Source: Ignavibacteria bacterium (GTDB lineage Bacteria > Bacteroidota > Ignavibacteria > Tepidaquicellales > Tepidaquicellaceae). Taken from it: a DNA stretch of 64,000 nucleotides. Positions 25,826-35,267 of the stretch are shown in pieces. Position numbers and translations under genes: made by a program. The first letter of the stretch is position 1, and each line of letters starts with the position of its first letter. The notes beneath the pieces were generated by a model. That model was given only the letters and a program-made list of their open reading frames with translations, was not told where the DNA came from and searched no databases. The DNA is taken from positions 124,001 to 188,000 of the forward strand of contig JBAZNU010000005.1 in NCBI GenBank assembly GCA_041649015.1, written 5' to 3'.

Positions 25826-27334
25826 TTATTTTATAATAGAATTGTTTATATAAATTTTCCAGGTACCAAAGTCTTTAATAATTTTGAAGTTCTTATATAT
25901 GGGGGTTGAGTTTGATTTAATAAGCAGGTAATCGACAGGTTTATAGTAATCATCATAATTTATTTGTTTTTCTGTCCATTCGATGTACTGTGGTAAGATA
26001 TCACGGGAAACATTTCTTTTAATCAGTCCAAAACGGTAATCAATAAGTCCTGTTGTAATTCCTTTTTTCCAAACTGTAAAATACATCGGGAAATGTGCGT
26101 ATACTTTACTTCCTCGGAAATCATTATCCAGTATAACACCAGCCAGTCTCGAATTGCTGCTATCAGGAAATACATCAGTAGTGAACTCTGATGTTTCGTT
26201 TTTGAATTCAAACATATAATCGGAAATGAAAAGAGTATGAATACAAACGATGAAAGGTATTATAATCGCAATAATTTTCTCAAATTTTATGTTACTTTGA
26301 ATAACTGATGAAATAATTATTATAAGAAGAAAAAAGGGGACTGAATATCTTTCGAATATGATATTTTGTCCGGGGATGACGTCGGGCAGAATAAAAAAGC
26401 ATAGAAATGTTACAGTAATCAGAATAAAAAGATATTTGAGATTATGATTCATTAGAACCGTTGAGCAACCAAGAATAAAAATTTTAGCTATGAAAATTAA
26501 TATTATGGGGATTGTTATAAAAAGAGAATAAATAACACCTGTAAATCTTCGTAAAATGAAATAATTATCTACTACAAATAGCACATTAAATCTATTAAAA
26601 AATGTATTTAAATAACTTGAGGTATAATAGTTTAACATATAAGGAAATAATGGAGTTGTACCATTTTGGCTATCTATTGAATAAGCATAAATCATTATGA
26701 CAATTACTGGAACGGTTGAAACAGTATTCAATATGATTTGTTTTAAGGATTTTCTTTGATAGATTATCGTTAGAACTGCGAAGATTAAAACTATAAAGAT
26801 AGCCATCTGAAAATGTAGAAAGAAGACTAAAATAAACTGAATCCAAATAAAGTACAAATATTTGGATTTATTTAGTACAAAGTAATTATAAAATGAAATG
26901 AATATGAAAAAAATAATTGGTAAGGACATCATGTAGCTAACAAATCCCCAGTGGACATTATGATTTATTAGGAACAGGTACGACAAGATTGAATAATAAG
27001 AATTACCGTTAAAAGTTTTTATAATTGACCATACGGATAAAGGGAAGAGGATAATGTATATTGCATAAAATAGCTTATTTGCGATTTCAACATTTGGGAA
27101 AACGTTCAGAGAGCAAAAATAAATATAAATACTGTTTGACTTAATAGTTGATGGGATTGAAAAATAGGTGCTGAACAAATAATCGGGATTATTAAAACTT
27201 TTTGACACTTCAGCCTCGGCAAGGTGAAACGGTAAATCGACGAAGGGCAGCAGGGGTAGTACAAAAAGCCAGACGAGGTGGAGAATTGAAAAGAAAATGA
27301 TTAGTGAGAGAGATATTTTTTCTTTACGGATCAC
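25826..27334 (-). CDS. Polytopic membrane protein, possibly GT-C glycosyltransferase-like
   Basis: The 502 residues contain about 11-12 hydrophobic helices, with a C-terminal soluble domain of about 100 residues (YAHFPMYFTVWKKG). The first extracytoplasmic loop carries LPFVDLPFHLAEAEV, an acidic Asp near the end of helix 1, as in GT-C-fold lipid-linked sugar transferases. No family could be named with certainty. The start is GTG. It lies downstream of gcvP, beyond a hairpin, and upstream of dus with a 197-bp gap. Confidence 0.65.
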   Translation of the reverse strand: MIRKEKISLSLIIFFSILHLVWLFVLPLLPFVDLPFHLAEAEVSKSFNNPDYLFSTYFSIPSTIKSNSIYIYFCSLNVFPNVEIANKLFYAIYIILFPLSVWSIIKTFNGNSYYSILSYLFLINHNVHWGFVSYMMSLPIIFFIFISFYNYFVLNKSKYLYFIWIQFILVFFLHFQMAIFIVLIFAVLTIIYQRKSLKQIILNTVSTVPVIVIMIYAYSIDSQNGTTPLFPYMLNYYTSSYLNTFFNRFNVLFVVDNYFILRRFTGVIYSLFITIPIILIFIAKIFILGCSTVLMNHNLKYLFILITVTFLCFFILPDVIPGQNIIFERYSVPFFLLIIIISSVIQSNIKFEKIIAIIIPFIVCIHTLFISDYMFEFKNETSEFTTDVFPDSSNSRLAGVILDNDFRGSKVYAHFPMYFTVWKKGITTGLIDYRFGLIKRNVSRDILPQYIEWTEKQINYDDYYKPVDYLLIKSNSTPIYKNFKIIKDFGTWKIYINNSIIK

Positions 27335-27342
27335 GATTTAAT

Positions 27343-27377
27343 CAACAAACCCCTTCCCAAGCTGGCTTGGGAAGGGG
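27343..27377 (-). terminator. gcvP terminator, perfect GC-rich palindrome
   Basis: A perfect 12-bp stem CCCCTTCCCAAG / CTTGGGAAGGGG with a four-base loop (27350-27377) lies 12 bases after the gcvP stop. A TTTGTTG tract follows on the minus strand. Its unusual GC content also fits a dispersed palindromic repeat. Confidence 0.75.
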
Positions 27378-27389
27378 AGAATAAATTAT

Positions 27390-30269
27390 TTATTCTTTAA
27401 AGTAGTTTTCAATAGGAGGACAGCTGCAAACAAGGTTACGATCGCCGTAAGCATCATTTATTCTGCCAACAGGAGCCCAGAATTTGCCTTTCCTTAAAGA
27501 TTCAACAGGGAATGCAGCCTTTTCCCTTGAATAAGGATGTGTCCAATCATTTCTGGAAACATCTTCTGCTGTATGCGGCGAATTGTGCAAAACGTTATCT
27601 GTATTGCTCATAGAACCATTTTCGATTTCAGCTATTTCTTCTCTGATTTTTATCATTGCTTCACAAAATCTATCCAACTCCTGTTTAGATTCACTTTCGG
27701 TTGGTTCGAACATTAAAGTACCTGCAACAGGAAAAGAAACAGTCGGAGCATGGAAACCATAGTCCATTAAACGTTTTGCGATATCTACAACTTCAACTTT
27801 TGCAGTGTGTTTAAATTCACGAGTATCAAAAATCAGTTCGTGTGCAACTCTGTCATTTCCACCTGTGTATAATACTTTATAATAACCGCTGAGTTTATTT
27901 TTAACGTAATTAGCTTCAAGAATTGCGTATTTAGTAGCATCCGTCAAACCATCGGAACCCATCATCTTAATATACGCATAAGGAATTACAAGAATACCAG
28001 CACTGCCAAAAGGAGCGGCAGAAACTGAAGTAATGGAATTATCGCTACCAATTCTAACGACTGGGTGAGAAGGTAGAAATTCAACAAGATGTTTTGCAAC
28101 TGCAATTGGACCGACACCTGGACCGCCGCCTCCATGAGGAATGCAGAAAGTCTTATGCAGATTTAAGTGGCAAACATCTGCGCCTATTTTCCCTGGGCTT
28201 GTAAGTCCAACCTGAGCATTCATATTAGCACCGTCCATATAAACCTGTCCGCCGTGTTTATGGATAATATCACAAAGTTCGACTATTGATTCTTCGAAGA
28301 CACCGTGAGTAGAAGGATAGGTCACCATAATAGTTGAAAGATTATCTTTGTTTTCTTTAGCTTTCTTTTTAAGGTCATTCATGTCGATATTTCCATGGTC
28401 ATCGCAATTGACAACGACAACTTTCGTGCCAGCCATAACAGCGCTTGCAGGATTAGTTCCATGAGCCGAGGCGGGTATAAGAGTAATATTTCTGTGACCC
28501 TGTCCATTCTTAATGTGATGCTGACGAATTACCATAAGCCCAGTGTATTCGCCCTGTGCACCTGAATTCGGTTGAAAAGAAATACCTGCGAATCCCGTAA
28601 TCTCGCATAAATCTTTACCAAGTTCATTAATTAATTCGGTGTATCCTTCAGCTTGATTTGCAGGAACAAAAGGATGAATATCCGCAAATTCCGGGAAAGT
28701 TACAGCTGCCATTTCAGTTGCAGCGTTTAACTTCATAGTACAAGAGCCAAGAGGAATCATTGAGCCCGTGAGAGAAAGGTCTTTGTTTTCGAGAGATTTG
28801 ATGTATCTCATTAATTCGGTTTCAGAATGATACCTGTTAAATATCTGATGAGAAAGTATTTCACTCTTTCTCTGGAGGTTAGCAGAAATACATTCGTGCT
28901 TATCCGTATTATTAATTGCTTCAAGGATTTTCTCTTTTGAAATCTTGTCATCGAAGACTGAAACAAGTTTAAAGAAATCATTGAGGCTCGTTGTTTCGTC
29001 GAGTGAGATACCAATAAAATTGTTACCGTATCTAAGGTTTATAGATTTGCTTTCCGCTAGTTGTTTAATTGAATTAATCCTTGCTTTATCAGCAGGAATT
29101 TTTAGTGTATCGAAGAACTGATTATTTGTTTGTTTATATCCAGATGATTTAACGAGATTATTCAGGACTTCAGCAAGCTTATGAATTTTTTTAGCAATAC
29201 GCTTTATTCCTGAGGGACCATGATAAACAGCGTACATACCAGCCATTATTGCAAGAAGAACCTGAGCAGTACATATATTGCTTGTTGCTTTTTCTCTTTT
29301 AATGTGCTGCTCTCTGGTCTGAAGAGCCATACGTAATGCACTATTGTTATTAGAATCTATAGTAACACCAATAATTCTGCCCGGAATCTGTCTTTTAAAC
29401 TCATCGCGAGTAGCTAAGTATGCTGCATGTGGTCCGCCATACCCTAAAGGAATACCAAATCTTTGAGTGGAACCTACCGCTATATCAGCACCAAATTCAG
29501 ATGGAGGCGTTAATATTGCGAGACTAAGAATATCAGCAATAACAACAGTATAAATATTTTTAGATTTAGCATTAGCAAAGAAGTCAGTATAATCATAAAT
29601 CTCACCATCAGAAGCCGGGTACTGAACGAGCACGGCATAAACATTTTCAGTAAGCTCAAATTTTCTGTGATTTCCAACAACTACATTAATACCTACGGGC
29701 AGTGCTCTTGTTTTTATCACATCAATTGTTTGAGGAAAACATTCTTCCGAAACAAAAATTGTGTTTGCATTTGCTTTAGGACCTTTACGAAGTGCTTTAG
29801 TCATAAGCATAGCTTCAGCTGCAGCTGTGGCTTCATCAAGGAGGGAAGCGTTAGCGATGGGTAAACCTGTCATGTCAGTAATCATGGTCTGAAAATTCAG
29901 TACAGCTTCAAGTCGCCCCTGCGATATCTCAGCCTGATATGGTGTGTATTGCGTGTACCATCCCGGGTTTTCGAATATATTTCTCCGGATTACGGAGGGT
30001 AGAATTGCGGGATAGTAGCCGAGACCGATATAGTTTTTAAAAAGTTTATTCTTTTGAGCTAAAGAATTAAGCATACCAAGCATTTCAAATTCAGACATCG
30101 GTTTATCAATGTCTAAGGGCTTGTTGAGGCGAATGTTTGCAGGAACAGTTTCATCAATGAGCTTATCGAGTGATTCGGCTTTAACGACTTTTAGCATTTC
30201 TTTTGTATCGATATCATTCGGACCGATATGACGATTCTTAAAAACATCAGTAGAGAAAATATTGTTCAT
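27390..30269 (-). CDS. gcvP: Glycine dehydrogenase (decarboxylating), P-protein
   Basis: This is the PLP-dependent P-protein of the glycine cleavage system, in the single-chain form with 959 residues. It opens with FKNRHIGPNDID, and both halves are present. The PLP lysine is Lys706 in DVCHLNLHKTFCIPHGGGG. SCTMKLNAATEM and PNSGAQGEYTGLMVI are also family hallmarks. The gcvT and gcvH partners are not in the window, so the system is encoded at separate loci. It is divergent from hisS and probably has its own promoter. Confidence 0.97.
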   Translation of the reverse strand: MNNIFSTDVFKNRHIGPNDIDTKEMLKVVKAESLDKLIDETVPANIRLNKPLDIDKPMSEFEMLGMLNSLAQKNKLFKNYIGLGYYPAILPSVIRRNIFENPGWYTQYTPYQAEISQGRLEAVLNFQTMITDMTGLPIANASLLDEATAAAEAMLMTKALRKGPKANANTIFVSEECFPQTIDVIKTRALPVGINVVVGNHRKFELTENVYAVLVQYPASDGEIYDYTDFFANAKSKNIYTVVIADILSLAILTPPSEFGADIAVGSTQRFGIPLGYGGPHAAYLATRDEFKRQIPGRIIGVTIDSNNNSALRMALQTREQHIKREKATSNICTAQVLLAIMAGMYAVYHGPSGIKRIAKKIHKLAEVLNNLVKSSGYKQTNNQFFDTLKIPADKARINSIKQLAESKSINLRYGNNFIGISLDETTSLNDFFKLVSVFDDKISKEKILEAINNTDKHECISANLQRKSEILSHQIFNRYHSETELMRYIKSLENKDLSLTGSMIPLGSCTMKLNAATEMAAVTFPEFADIHPFVPANQAEGYTELINELGKDLCEITGFAGISFQPNSGAQGEYTGLMVIRQHHIKNGQGHRNITLIPASAHGTNPASAVMAGTKVVVVNCDDHGNIDMNDLKKKAKENKDNLSTIMVTYPSTHGVFEESIVELCDIIHKHGGQVYMDGANMNAQVGLTSPGKIGADVCHLNLHKTFCIPHGGGGPGVGPIAVAKHLVEFLPSHPVVRIGSDNSITSVSAAPFGSAGILVIPYAYIKMMGSDGLTDATKYAILEANYVKNKLSGYYKVLYTGGNDRVAHELIFDTREFKHTAKVEVVDIAKRLMDYGFHAPTVSFPVAGTLMFEPTESESKQELDRFCEAMIKIREEIAEIENGSMSNTDNVLHNSPHTAEDVSRNDWTHPYSREKAAFPVESLRKGKFWAPVGRINDAYGDRNLVCSCPPIENYFKE

Positions 30270-30299
30270 TTTTTGTGAGATTAGATTTAATTTATTTTA

Positions 30300-30307
30300 C
30301 AAATATA
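30300..30307 (-). promoter_or_regulatory. Candidate -7 promoter element of gcvP
   Basis: On the minus strand the sequence TATATTTG matches the Bacteroidota -7 consensus TAnnTTTG. It lies 31 bases before the gcvP start. No clear TTTG -33 element is seen at the usual distance, so the call is weak. Confidence 0.35.
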
Positions 30308-30450
30308 CAGATAGAATAAATTAATTTATATTCGAAATTTCGGTACCCTACATACTTTGTTTTTACTTATAAGAAAGTCCCAAAATGCGATACTTTTACC
30401 TTTTAAATATTTGAGTAATTCGGTAACTTTTTATTTATACAAATTTAAAT

Positions 30451-31692
30451 ATGATATCGAAACCAAAGGGTACTCTTGATATACTTCCAGATGATGCTTT
30501 TATAAGACAGCAAATTGAGAAAAGTTTAAGGGAAACTGCTGCACTTTTTAACTTTAAAGAAATCAGGACTCCGACATTTGAAAAGACAGAATTGTTCAGG
30601 AGGGGAATAGGAGAGGAAACTGATATTGTTTCAAAAGAAATGTACTCCTTTAACAAAAATGAGTTCACTTTAAAACCGGAAATGACAGCTCCTGTAATAA
30701 GAGCTTATATTGAAAATAGTTTATACAATGTATCGTCATTAATTAAATTGTATTACATATCAAATATGTACCGGCATGAAAGGCCTCAGGCAGGACGTTA
30801 CAGGGAGTTTTCACAGTTTGGTGCAGAGGTAATTGGCAGCAGTGATTTTACTTCAGACGTTGAGCTTATTTCACTTGGTGTATTTTCACTGACGAATTTT
30901 GGATTGAACGATTTAAAGATTAAATTGAATAATATAGGAAATTTAGAAGAAAGAACGGAATACATAAATGAACTGAAGGAATATTTAAACAAGTTTGAAA
31001 GTGAATTATCGAACGAAAGCAAGAGAAGACTTTTTACTAATCCGCTTAGGATATTGGATTCAAAAGATGCAAAAGATATTAAAATTATAGAAGATGCACC
31101 GACAATAAATAATTTTCTCGGGATTGATAATTTAAAGCATTTTGAGAATGTGATGAATGGGCTTGAATCATTGAATATAAAGTATGAGGTTGATTATAAA
31201 TTAGTAAGGGGATTAGATTATTATACATCTACAACTTTTGAAATTGCTTCTGATACACTTGGAGCTCAGAATGCAGTTATGGGCGGCGGACGGTATGATA
31301 AATTAATAGAACAACTCGGTGGAAAACCTACACCTGCGATAGGGTTTGCATGCGGTCTTGAGAGACTTACATTAGTACTTCAATCGAACGCATACAAATT
31401 TGCAAGTGAAGATACTCCGATACTATATTTGGTAACATCAGGAGAAGATGCAAGAAAATTAGCATTGGTTGCAACGAACAAACTTCGTAAAAGAGGTGTA
31501 AAATGCGAAATGGATTTATTAAACAGAAGCATCAAATCTCAGATGAAGGAAGCAAACAAGATTAAAAGTAAGTATGTTGCAGTAATCGGGGAAGATGAAA
31601 TAAACACAGGAGAAGTAAAGATAAAAAGAATGCTTGATGGTTCTGAGAGTGGGATAAAGCTCGATGAGATAACAAATTACAATTTCAATTAA
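30451..31692 (+). CDS. hisS: Histidyl-tRNA synthetase
   Basis: This is a class II aminoacyl-tRNA synthetase of 413 residues. It begins KPKGTLDILPDDA. Motif 2 is YRHERPQAGRYREFSQFG (about 109-126). The histidine-specific motif LVRGLDYYTSTTFEI is followed by motif 3 in GFACGLERL. A C-terminal anticodon-binding domain is present (LYLVTSGEDARKLAL to the end). The unknown gene that starts three bases later is probably in the same transcript. Confidence 0.97.
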   Translation: MISKPKGTLDILPDDAFIRQQIEKSLRETAALFNFKEIRTPTFEKTELFRRGIGEETDIVSKEMYSFNKNEFTLKPEMTAPVIRAYIENSLYNVSSLIKLYYISNMYRHERPQAGRYREFSQFGAEVIGSSDFTSDVELISLGVFSLTNFGLNDLKIKLNNIGNLEERTEYINELKEYLNKFESELSNESKRRLFTNPLRILDSKDAKDIKIIEDAPTINNFLGIDNLKHFENVMNGLESLNIKYEVDYKLVRGLDYYTSTTFEIASDTLGAQNAVMGGGRYDKLIEQLGGKPTPAIGFACGLERLTLVLQSNAYKFASEDTPILYLVTSGEDARKLALVATNKLRKRGVKCEMDLLNRSIKSQMKEANKIKSKYVAVIGEDEINTGEVKIKRMLDGSESGIKLDEITNYNFN

Positions 31693-31695
31693 TCT

Positions 31696-32100
31696 ATGAG
31701 AACAAAACAAGTAAGACCAGAAAAACTCAAGTACGAATATGAACTTCATATAAGAAAGGGAAGAGACAATGTTCAGGAAAAGGATTACATTTTGTTTACA
31801 TTTATCACAACAAAAGTATTCAGAAGTTTTATATACAGAATAAATGTGACTCCCAAAATTGACCTTGATAATAAAATGATTGAATTCTTGATTGAAGGAC
31901 TTTCAGCACCCGTAATATCGATAGCAAAGTCGGGGAATGCAGTTTATGAGTACAAGCTTTTCGATTACAAGAACACTGAGTATTGTCTAAAACTGGTAAA
32001 ACTTGATGTAGATAAGAATTTATTTAAAATTAAAATAACTAAAGCGGGTATAAAAATTACAAAGCAACCTGCCAAAAAATTTCTGAAAGTAGAGGTTTAA
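31696..32100 (+). CDS. Small cytosolic protein of unknown function
   Basis: This is a 134-residue, Lys-rich, beta-rich protein without signal peptide or membrane helix. It is not recognised. Its reality is supported by position: it starts three bases after hisS and its stop overlaps the lgt ATG by one base. Codon use is like that of its neighbours. Confidence 0.7.
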   Translation: MRTKQVRPEKLKYEYELHIRKGRDNVQEKDYILFTFITTKVFRSFIYRINVTPKIDLDNKMIEFLIEGLSAPVISIAKSGNAVYEYKLFDYKNTEYCLKLVKLDVDKNLFKIKITKAGIKITKQPAKKFLKVEV

Positions 32101-32912
32101 TGTATCCTGATTTATTTAAGATAGGTCCTTTAACAGTACATAGTTACGGTTTAATGCTGGGAATTGCATTTTTAATAGGCAGTACACTATTTTCAAGAGA
32201 ACTGAAGAGAATGAAGCTTGATGAGAATATTGGTGTTACTATAACATTCCTTGCAATTATTGCAGGATTAGTAGGCTCAAAGCTTTTTTACATTATAGAA
32301 GAATGGAATTTTGGGAAGGGAAATGCAATTCTTTCTTACTTTAATCCGGATGTCCTTTTTTCTCCTTCGGGATTAACATTCTACGGCGGTTTAATAACAG
32401 CTTTTATTCTGATTTTTATTTTTTGCCGAATAAAGAAGTTAAACCTACTTCAGGTAATCGATGCTATGGCACCTGCAACGATGTTATGTTACGGTATCGC
32501 AAGGATTGGATGCCATCTTTCGGGTGATGGGTGTTACGGATTACCTGTGAACAATACTCCTTTTGAATTTCTTGGATACAGTTATGTAAAGGGTATTGTC
32601 CCAACACATGCGGGAGTACTCGTTCATCCAACTCCGTTATATGAGCTCGCAGCCGCAATTGTAATATTTATTGTACTTATGTTGATGAGAAAGCATATGA
32701 AGTATTTCGGGCAGATGTTTTTTATCTATTTAATATTTAGCGGAACAGAAAGGTTACTTGTAGAATTTATCAGGTTAAATCCTATTGTAATCGGAATATT
32801 TACACAAGCACAATTAATTTCCCTAATAATGATAGTATCGGGAATTGTACTTTTGTATATATTCAGAAATAAAAGGGAAGAGGAACTTATAAAGATAAAT
32901 ACCGCAAAGTAG
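32100..32912 (+). CDS. lgt: Prolipoprotein diacylglyceryl transferase
   Basis: This inner-membrane enzyme transfers diacylglycerol to the lipobox Cys of prolipoproteins. The 270 residues have seven or so helices. The start FKIGPLTVHSYGLMLGIAF matches the family, FYGGLITAF follows, and the signature around the essential region reads ARIGCHLSGDGCYG. The C-terminus retains RLLVEFIR. The start codon overlaps the upstream unknown gene by one base. Confidence 0.94.
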   Translation: MYPDLFKIGPLTVHSYGLMLGIAFLIGSTLFSRELKRMKLDENIGVTITFLAIIAGLVGSKLFYIIEEWNFGKGNAILSYFNPDVLFSPSGLTFYGGLITAFILIFIFCRIKKLNLLQVIDAMAPATMLCYGIARIGCHLSGDGCYGLPVNNTPFEFLGYSYVKGIVPTHAGVLVHPTPLYELAAAIVIFIVLMLMRKHMKYFGQMFFIYLIFSGTERLLVEFIRLNPIVIGIFTQAQLISLIMIVSGIVLLYIFRNKREEELIKINTAK

Positions 32913-32987
32913 ATGATCAGACCTTCCAAAAGAGGGATTCTTTTTTCATAGAGAATATTATTTGACAATATCAATTACTTGATTACC

Positions 32988-33018
32988 TTGAAAATGCATG
33001 TTAACTTGTTTAGATTTG
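32988..33018 (+). promoter_or_regulatory. Candidate Bacteroidota-type promoter of feoAB
   Basis: TTG at 32988-32990 and TAGATTTG at 33011-33018 match the TTG / TAnnTTTG consensus with a 20-base spacer. The feoA ATG is 16 bases downstream. No obvious Fur box was identified. Confidence 0.45.
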
Positions 33019-33034
33019 ATATAAATAAGAGTAT

Positions 33035-33256
33035 ATGAAATTATCAGATTTGAATACAGGACAGACAGCAAAAATAACCAAGATTGATTTTTCCCATCCA
33101 TCGTCATTCAGAGTACTTGAATACGGATTCACCCCGGGTCAGGAGATTAAACTAATCAACCGGTCTTTTTTCAATGATCCTTTAGCTGTATCATTAAGAG
33201 GTACATTGATTGCGATAAGGAAAAACGATGCAGAATGTATAGATGTAAACATATAG
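33035..33256 (+). CDS. feoA: Ferrous iron transport accessory protein FeoA
   Basis: This 73-residue SH3-like protein is a typical FeoA: MKLSDLNTGQTAKITKI, LEYGFTPGQEIKLI and VSLRGTLIAIRK, all family positions. FeoA supports Fe(II) import by FeoB. It ends one base before the feoB start, so the two are translated as a unit. Confidence 0.93.
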   Translation: MKLSDLNTGQTAKITKIDFSHPSSFRVLEYGFTPGQEIKLINRSFFNDPLAVSLRGTLIAIRKNDAECIDVNI

Positions 33257-33257
33257 A

Positions 33258-35261
33258 ATGCCTCAAACTAATTTAAACTTAAAATTAATAACTCTCGTTG
33301 GTCCTCCGAATTCAGGAAAAACCACGCTATTCAATTATTTAAGTGGAAAGAAGTATAAAACAGTAAATTATCCAGGTTCGACGATTGAATATTCAATAAC
33401 AAGATTTCTTGACAAGTTTGATATTGAAAGTAATTTAATGGATTCACCTGGAATAGTAAGCATGGTTCCAAATTCCCCAGATGAGCAAGTAACTATAGCG
33501 AATCTTTTTGATCACCCTGTGTACGGTAAGCCAGCTGTTTTAGTGGTTACAGTTGACGTATCTCAGTTTTCAAGGCATCTGCTACTCGTAAAACAGATAC
33601 TTGAATGTGGATTTAATGTTATAGTAGCATTGACGATGAATGATATACTTGCGGGGAAAAAATTCAGTGTAAACGAAACAGAACTTTCCAAAAGGCTAAA
33701 GTGTAAAGTTGTAAAAATTAATTCGAGGACGGGATTTGGAATTGACAATCTAATAGAGTATTTGAAGGCAGAGACAGCTGAAATCAAACCGAGTATTGCA
33801 TCTGCAAAAGAGTTTGAAGATGATTCGATAATAGAAATTTACAATGAAATAGAGGAAATAGTAGATAATGTAATTGAAAGAAAAGAACAGACAAATCTTG
33901 AAAAAGCAAATGAATCATTACATATAAAAGGACAAATAAGTGTTTTAAACAAACCTGACGAACTAACTTTGAAGATAGATAGTCTGCTGTTACACAAATA
34001 CTGGGGTTTGTTTACGTTTGCATCTGTAATGGGACTATTATTTGCTTCGATATTCTGGATTGCATCTCCATTAATGGATTTAGTAGATTCATTGTTTCAA
34101 ACTCTTTCATCATTAGTAGTCAGCGGGCATGAACATAATTGGTACACGGATTTAATATCTAGTGGCATCATAGGAGGAACAGGAGCAGTAATGGTATTTC
34201 TACCGCAGATATTTATGCTATTCTTTATTCTGGGATTACTTGAAGATTCGGGATACCTCGCGAGAGGAGCGATGCTTATTGACAAACCATTATCGAAATT
34301 AGGATTAAACGGCAGGTCATTTGTACCAATGTTATCGGGGTTTGCCTGTGCGATACCAGCAATTATGGCTGCAAGAACTATAACAAACAGAAAGGAAAGG
34401 CTGCTTACCATATTCATAATACCTTTAATGAGCTGCAGCGCTAGGTTACCAGTATATGGATTATTACTTTCATTTCTGCTTCCCGGAAAGTTTCTTCTAA
34501 GTGGGATTATATTATCACTTATATATCTTTTTGGAATTATCGCTTCTTTTGGAATATCAGTAATTGTTAATAAATATCAGAAAGTATTTCTGAAAACAGA
34601 AGACAATTCTTCATTCATAATGGAGTTACCCGTATACAGAATTCCAAAGTTCAGGAATGTTCTGAAAAATACATACTCAAATGCAATTCAGTATGTCAAA
34701 AAAGCCGGACCTACGATACTTGTATTTTCGATAATTCTCTGGGCATTAACATATTTCCCCAATAATAATCCTGTTATACAGAGTGATGAAAGTATGAACT
34801 CAGAACAAATTCAGGAAATAATTGACGCAGACAGAATAGCAAATTCTTACGCTTCAGAAATAGGAAAGCTTATTGAACCGGTAATGAGACCTCTTGGATT
34901 AGACTGGAGAGTAGGAGTATCTTTAATTGCTACATTTGCAGCGAGGGAAGTTTTTGTCAGTTCACTTGCACTAATATTTAAGATAACAGCGGAAGGTGAT
35001 AATATAAATGAATCACTAGTTAATGCGATGCGTGACGCTAAGTATGGTGATACAGACAAGAAACTGTTTACTACTGCTACAACTACCGGATTGATAATAT
35101 TCTTTGTGTTTGCATTACAGTGTATATCGACAATTGCTATTACACGTAAAGAAACAGGGGGCTGGAGAATACCTATTTTGCAGGTAGTATTTTATACTGG
35201 TTTAGCTTATTTATTTACGTTTCTTACAGTGAATGGTCTTCGAATAATAGGAATAGACTGA
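33258..35261 (+). CDS. feoB: Ferrous iron transporter FeoB with divergent GTPase motifs
   Basis: This is an inner-membrane Fe(II) importer with an N-terminal G domain and a polytopic pore. The P-loop is GPPNSGKTT (15-23) and G3 is DSPG (62-65). G4, normally NxxD, reads Thr126-Met-Asn-Asp129. Pore signatures are intact: DSGYLARGAMLIDKPL, GFACAIPAIMAARTI and IATFAAREVFVSSLA. At 667 residues it is shorter than E. coli FeoB (773), mainly in the soluble helical part and C-terminus. No feoC is present. The gene converges on the sensor kinase with only six bases between them. Confidence 0.92.
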   Translation: MPQTNLNLKLITLVGPPNSGKTTLFNYLSGKKYKTVNYPGSTIEYSITRFLDKFDIESNLMDSPGIVSMVPNSPDEQVTIANLFDHPVYGKPAVLVVTVDVSQFSRHLLLVKQILECGFNVIVALTMNDILAGKKFSVNETELSKRLKCKVVKINSRTGFGIDNLIEYLKAETAEIKPSIASAKEFEDDSIIEIYNEIEEIVDNVIERKEQTNLEKANESLHIKGQISVLNKPDELTLKIDSLLLHKYWGLFTFASVMGLLFASIFWIASPLMDLVDSLFQTLSSLVVSGHEHNWYTDLISSGIIGGTGAVMVFLPQIFMLFFILGLLEDSGYLARGAMLIDKPLSKLGLNGRSFVPMLSGFACAIPAIMAARTITNRKERLLTIFIIPLMSCSARLPVYGLLLSFLLPGKFLLSGIILSLIYLFGIIASFGISVIVNKYQKVFLKTEDNSSFIMELPVYRIPKFRNVLKNTYSNAIQYVKKAGPTILVFSIILWALTYFPNNNPVIQSDESMNSEQIQEIIDADRIANSYASEIGKLIEPVMRPLGLDWRVGVSLIATFAAREVFVSSLALIFKITAEGDNINESLVNAMRDAKYGDTDKKLFTTATTTGLIIFFVFALQCISTIAITRKETGGWRIPILQVVFYTGLAYLFTFLTVNGLRIIGID

Positions 35262-35267
35262 TATAGA

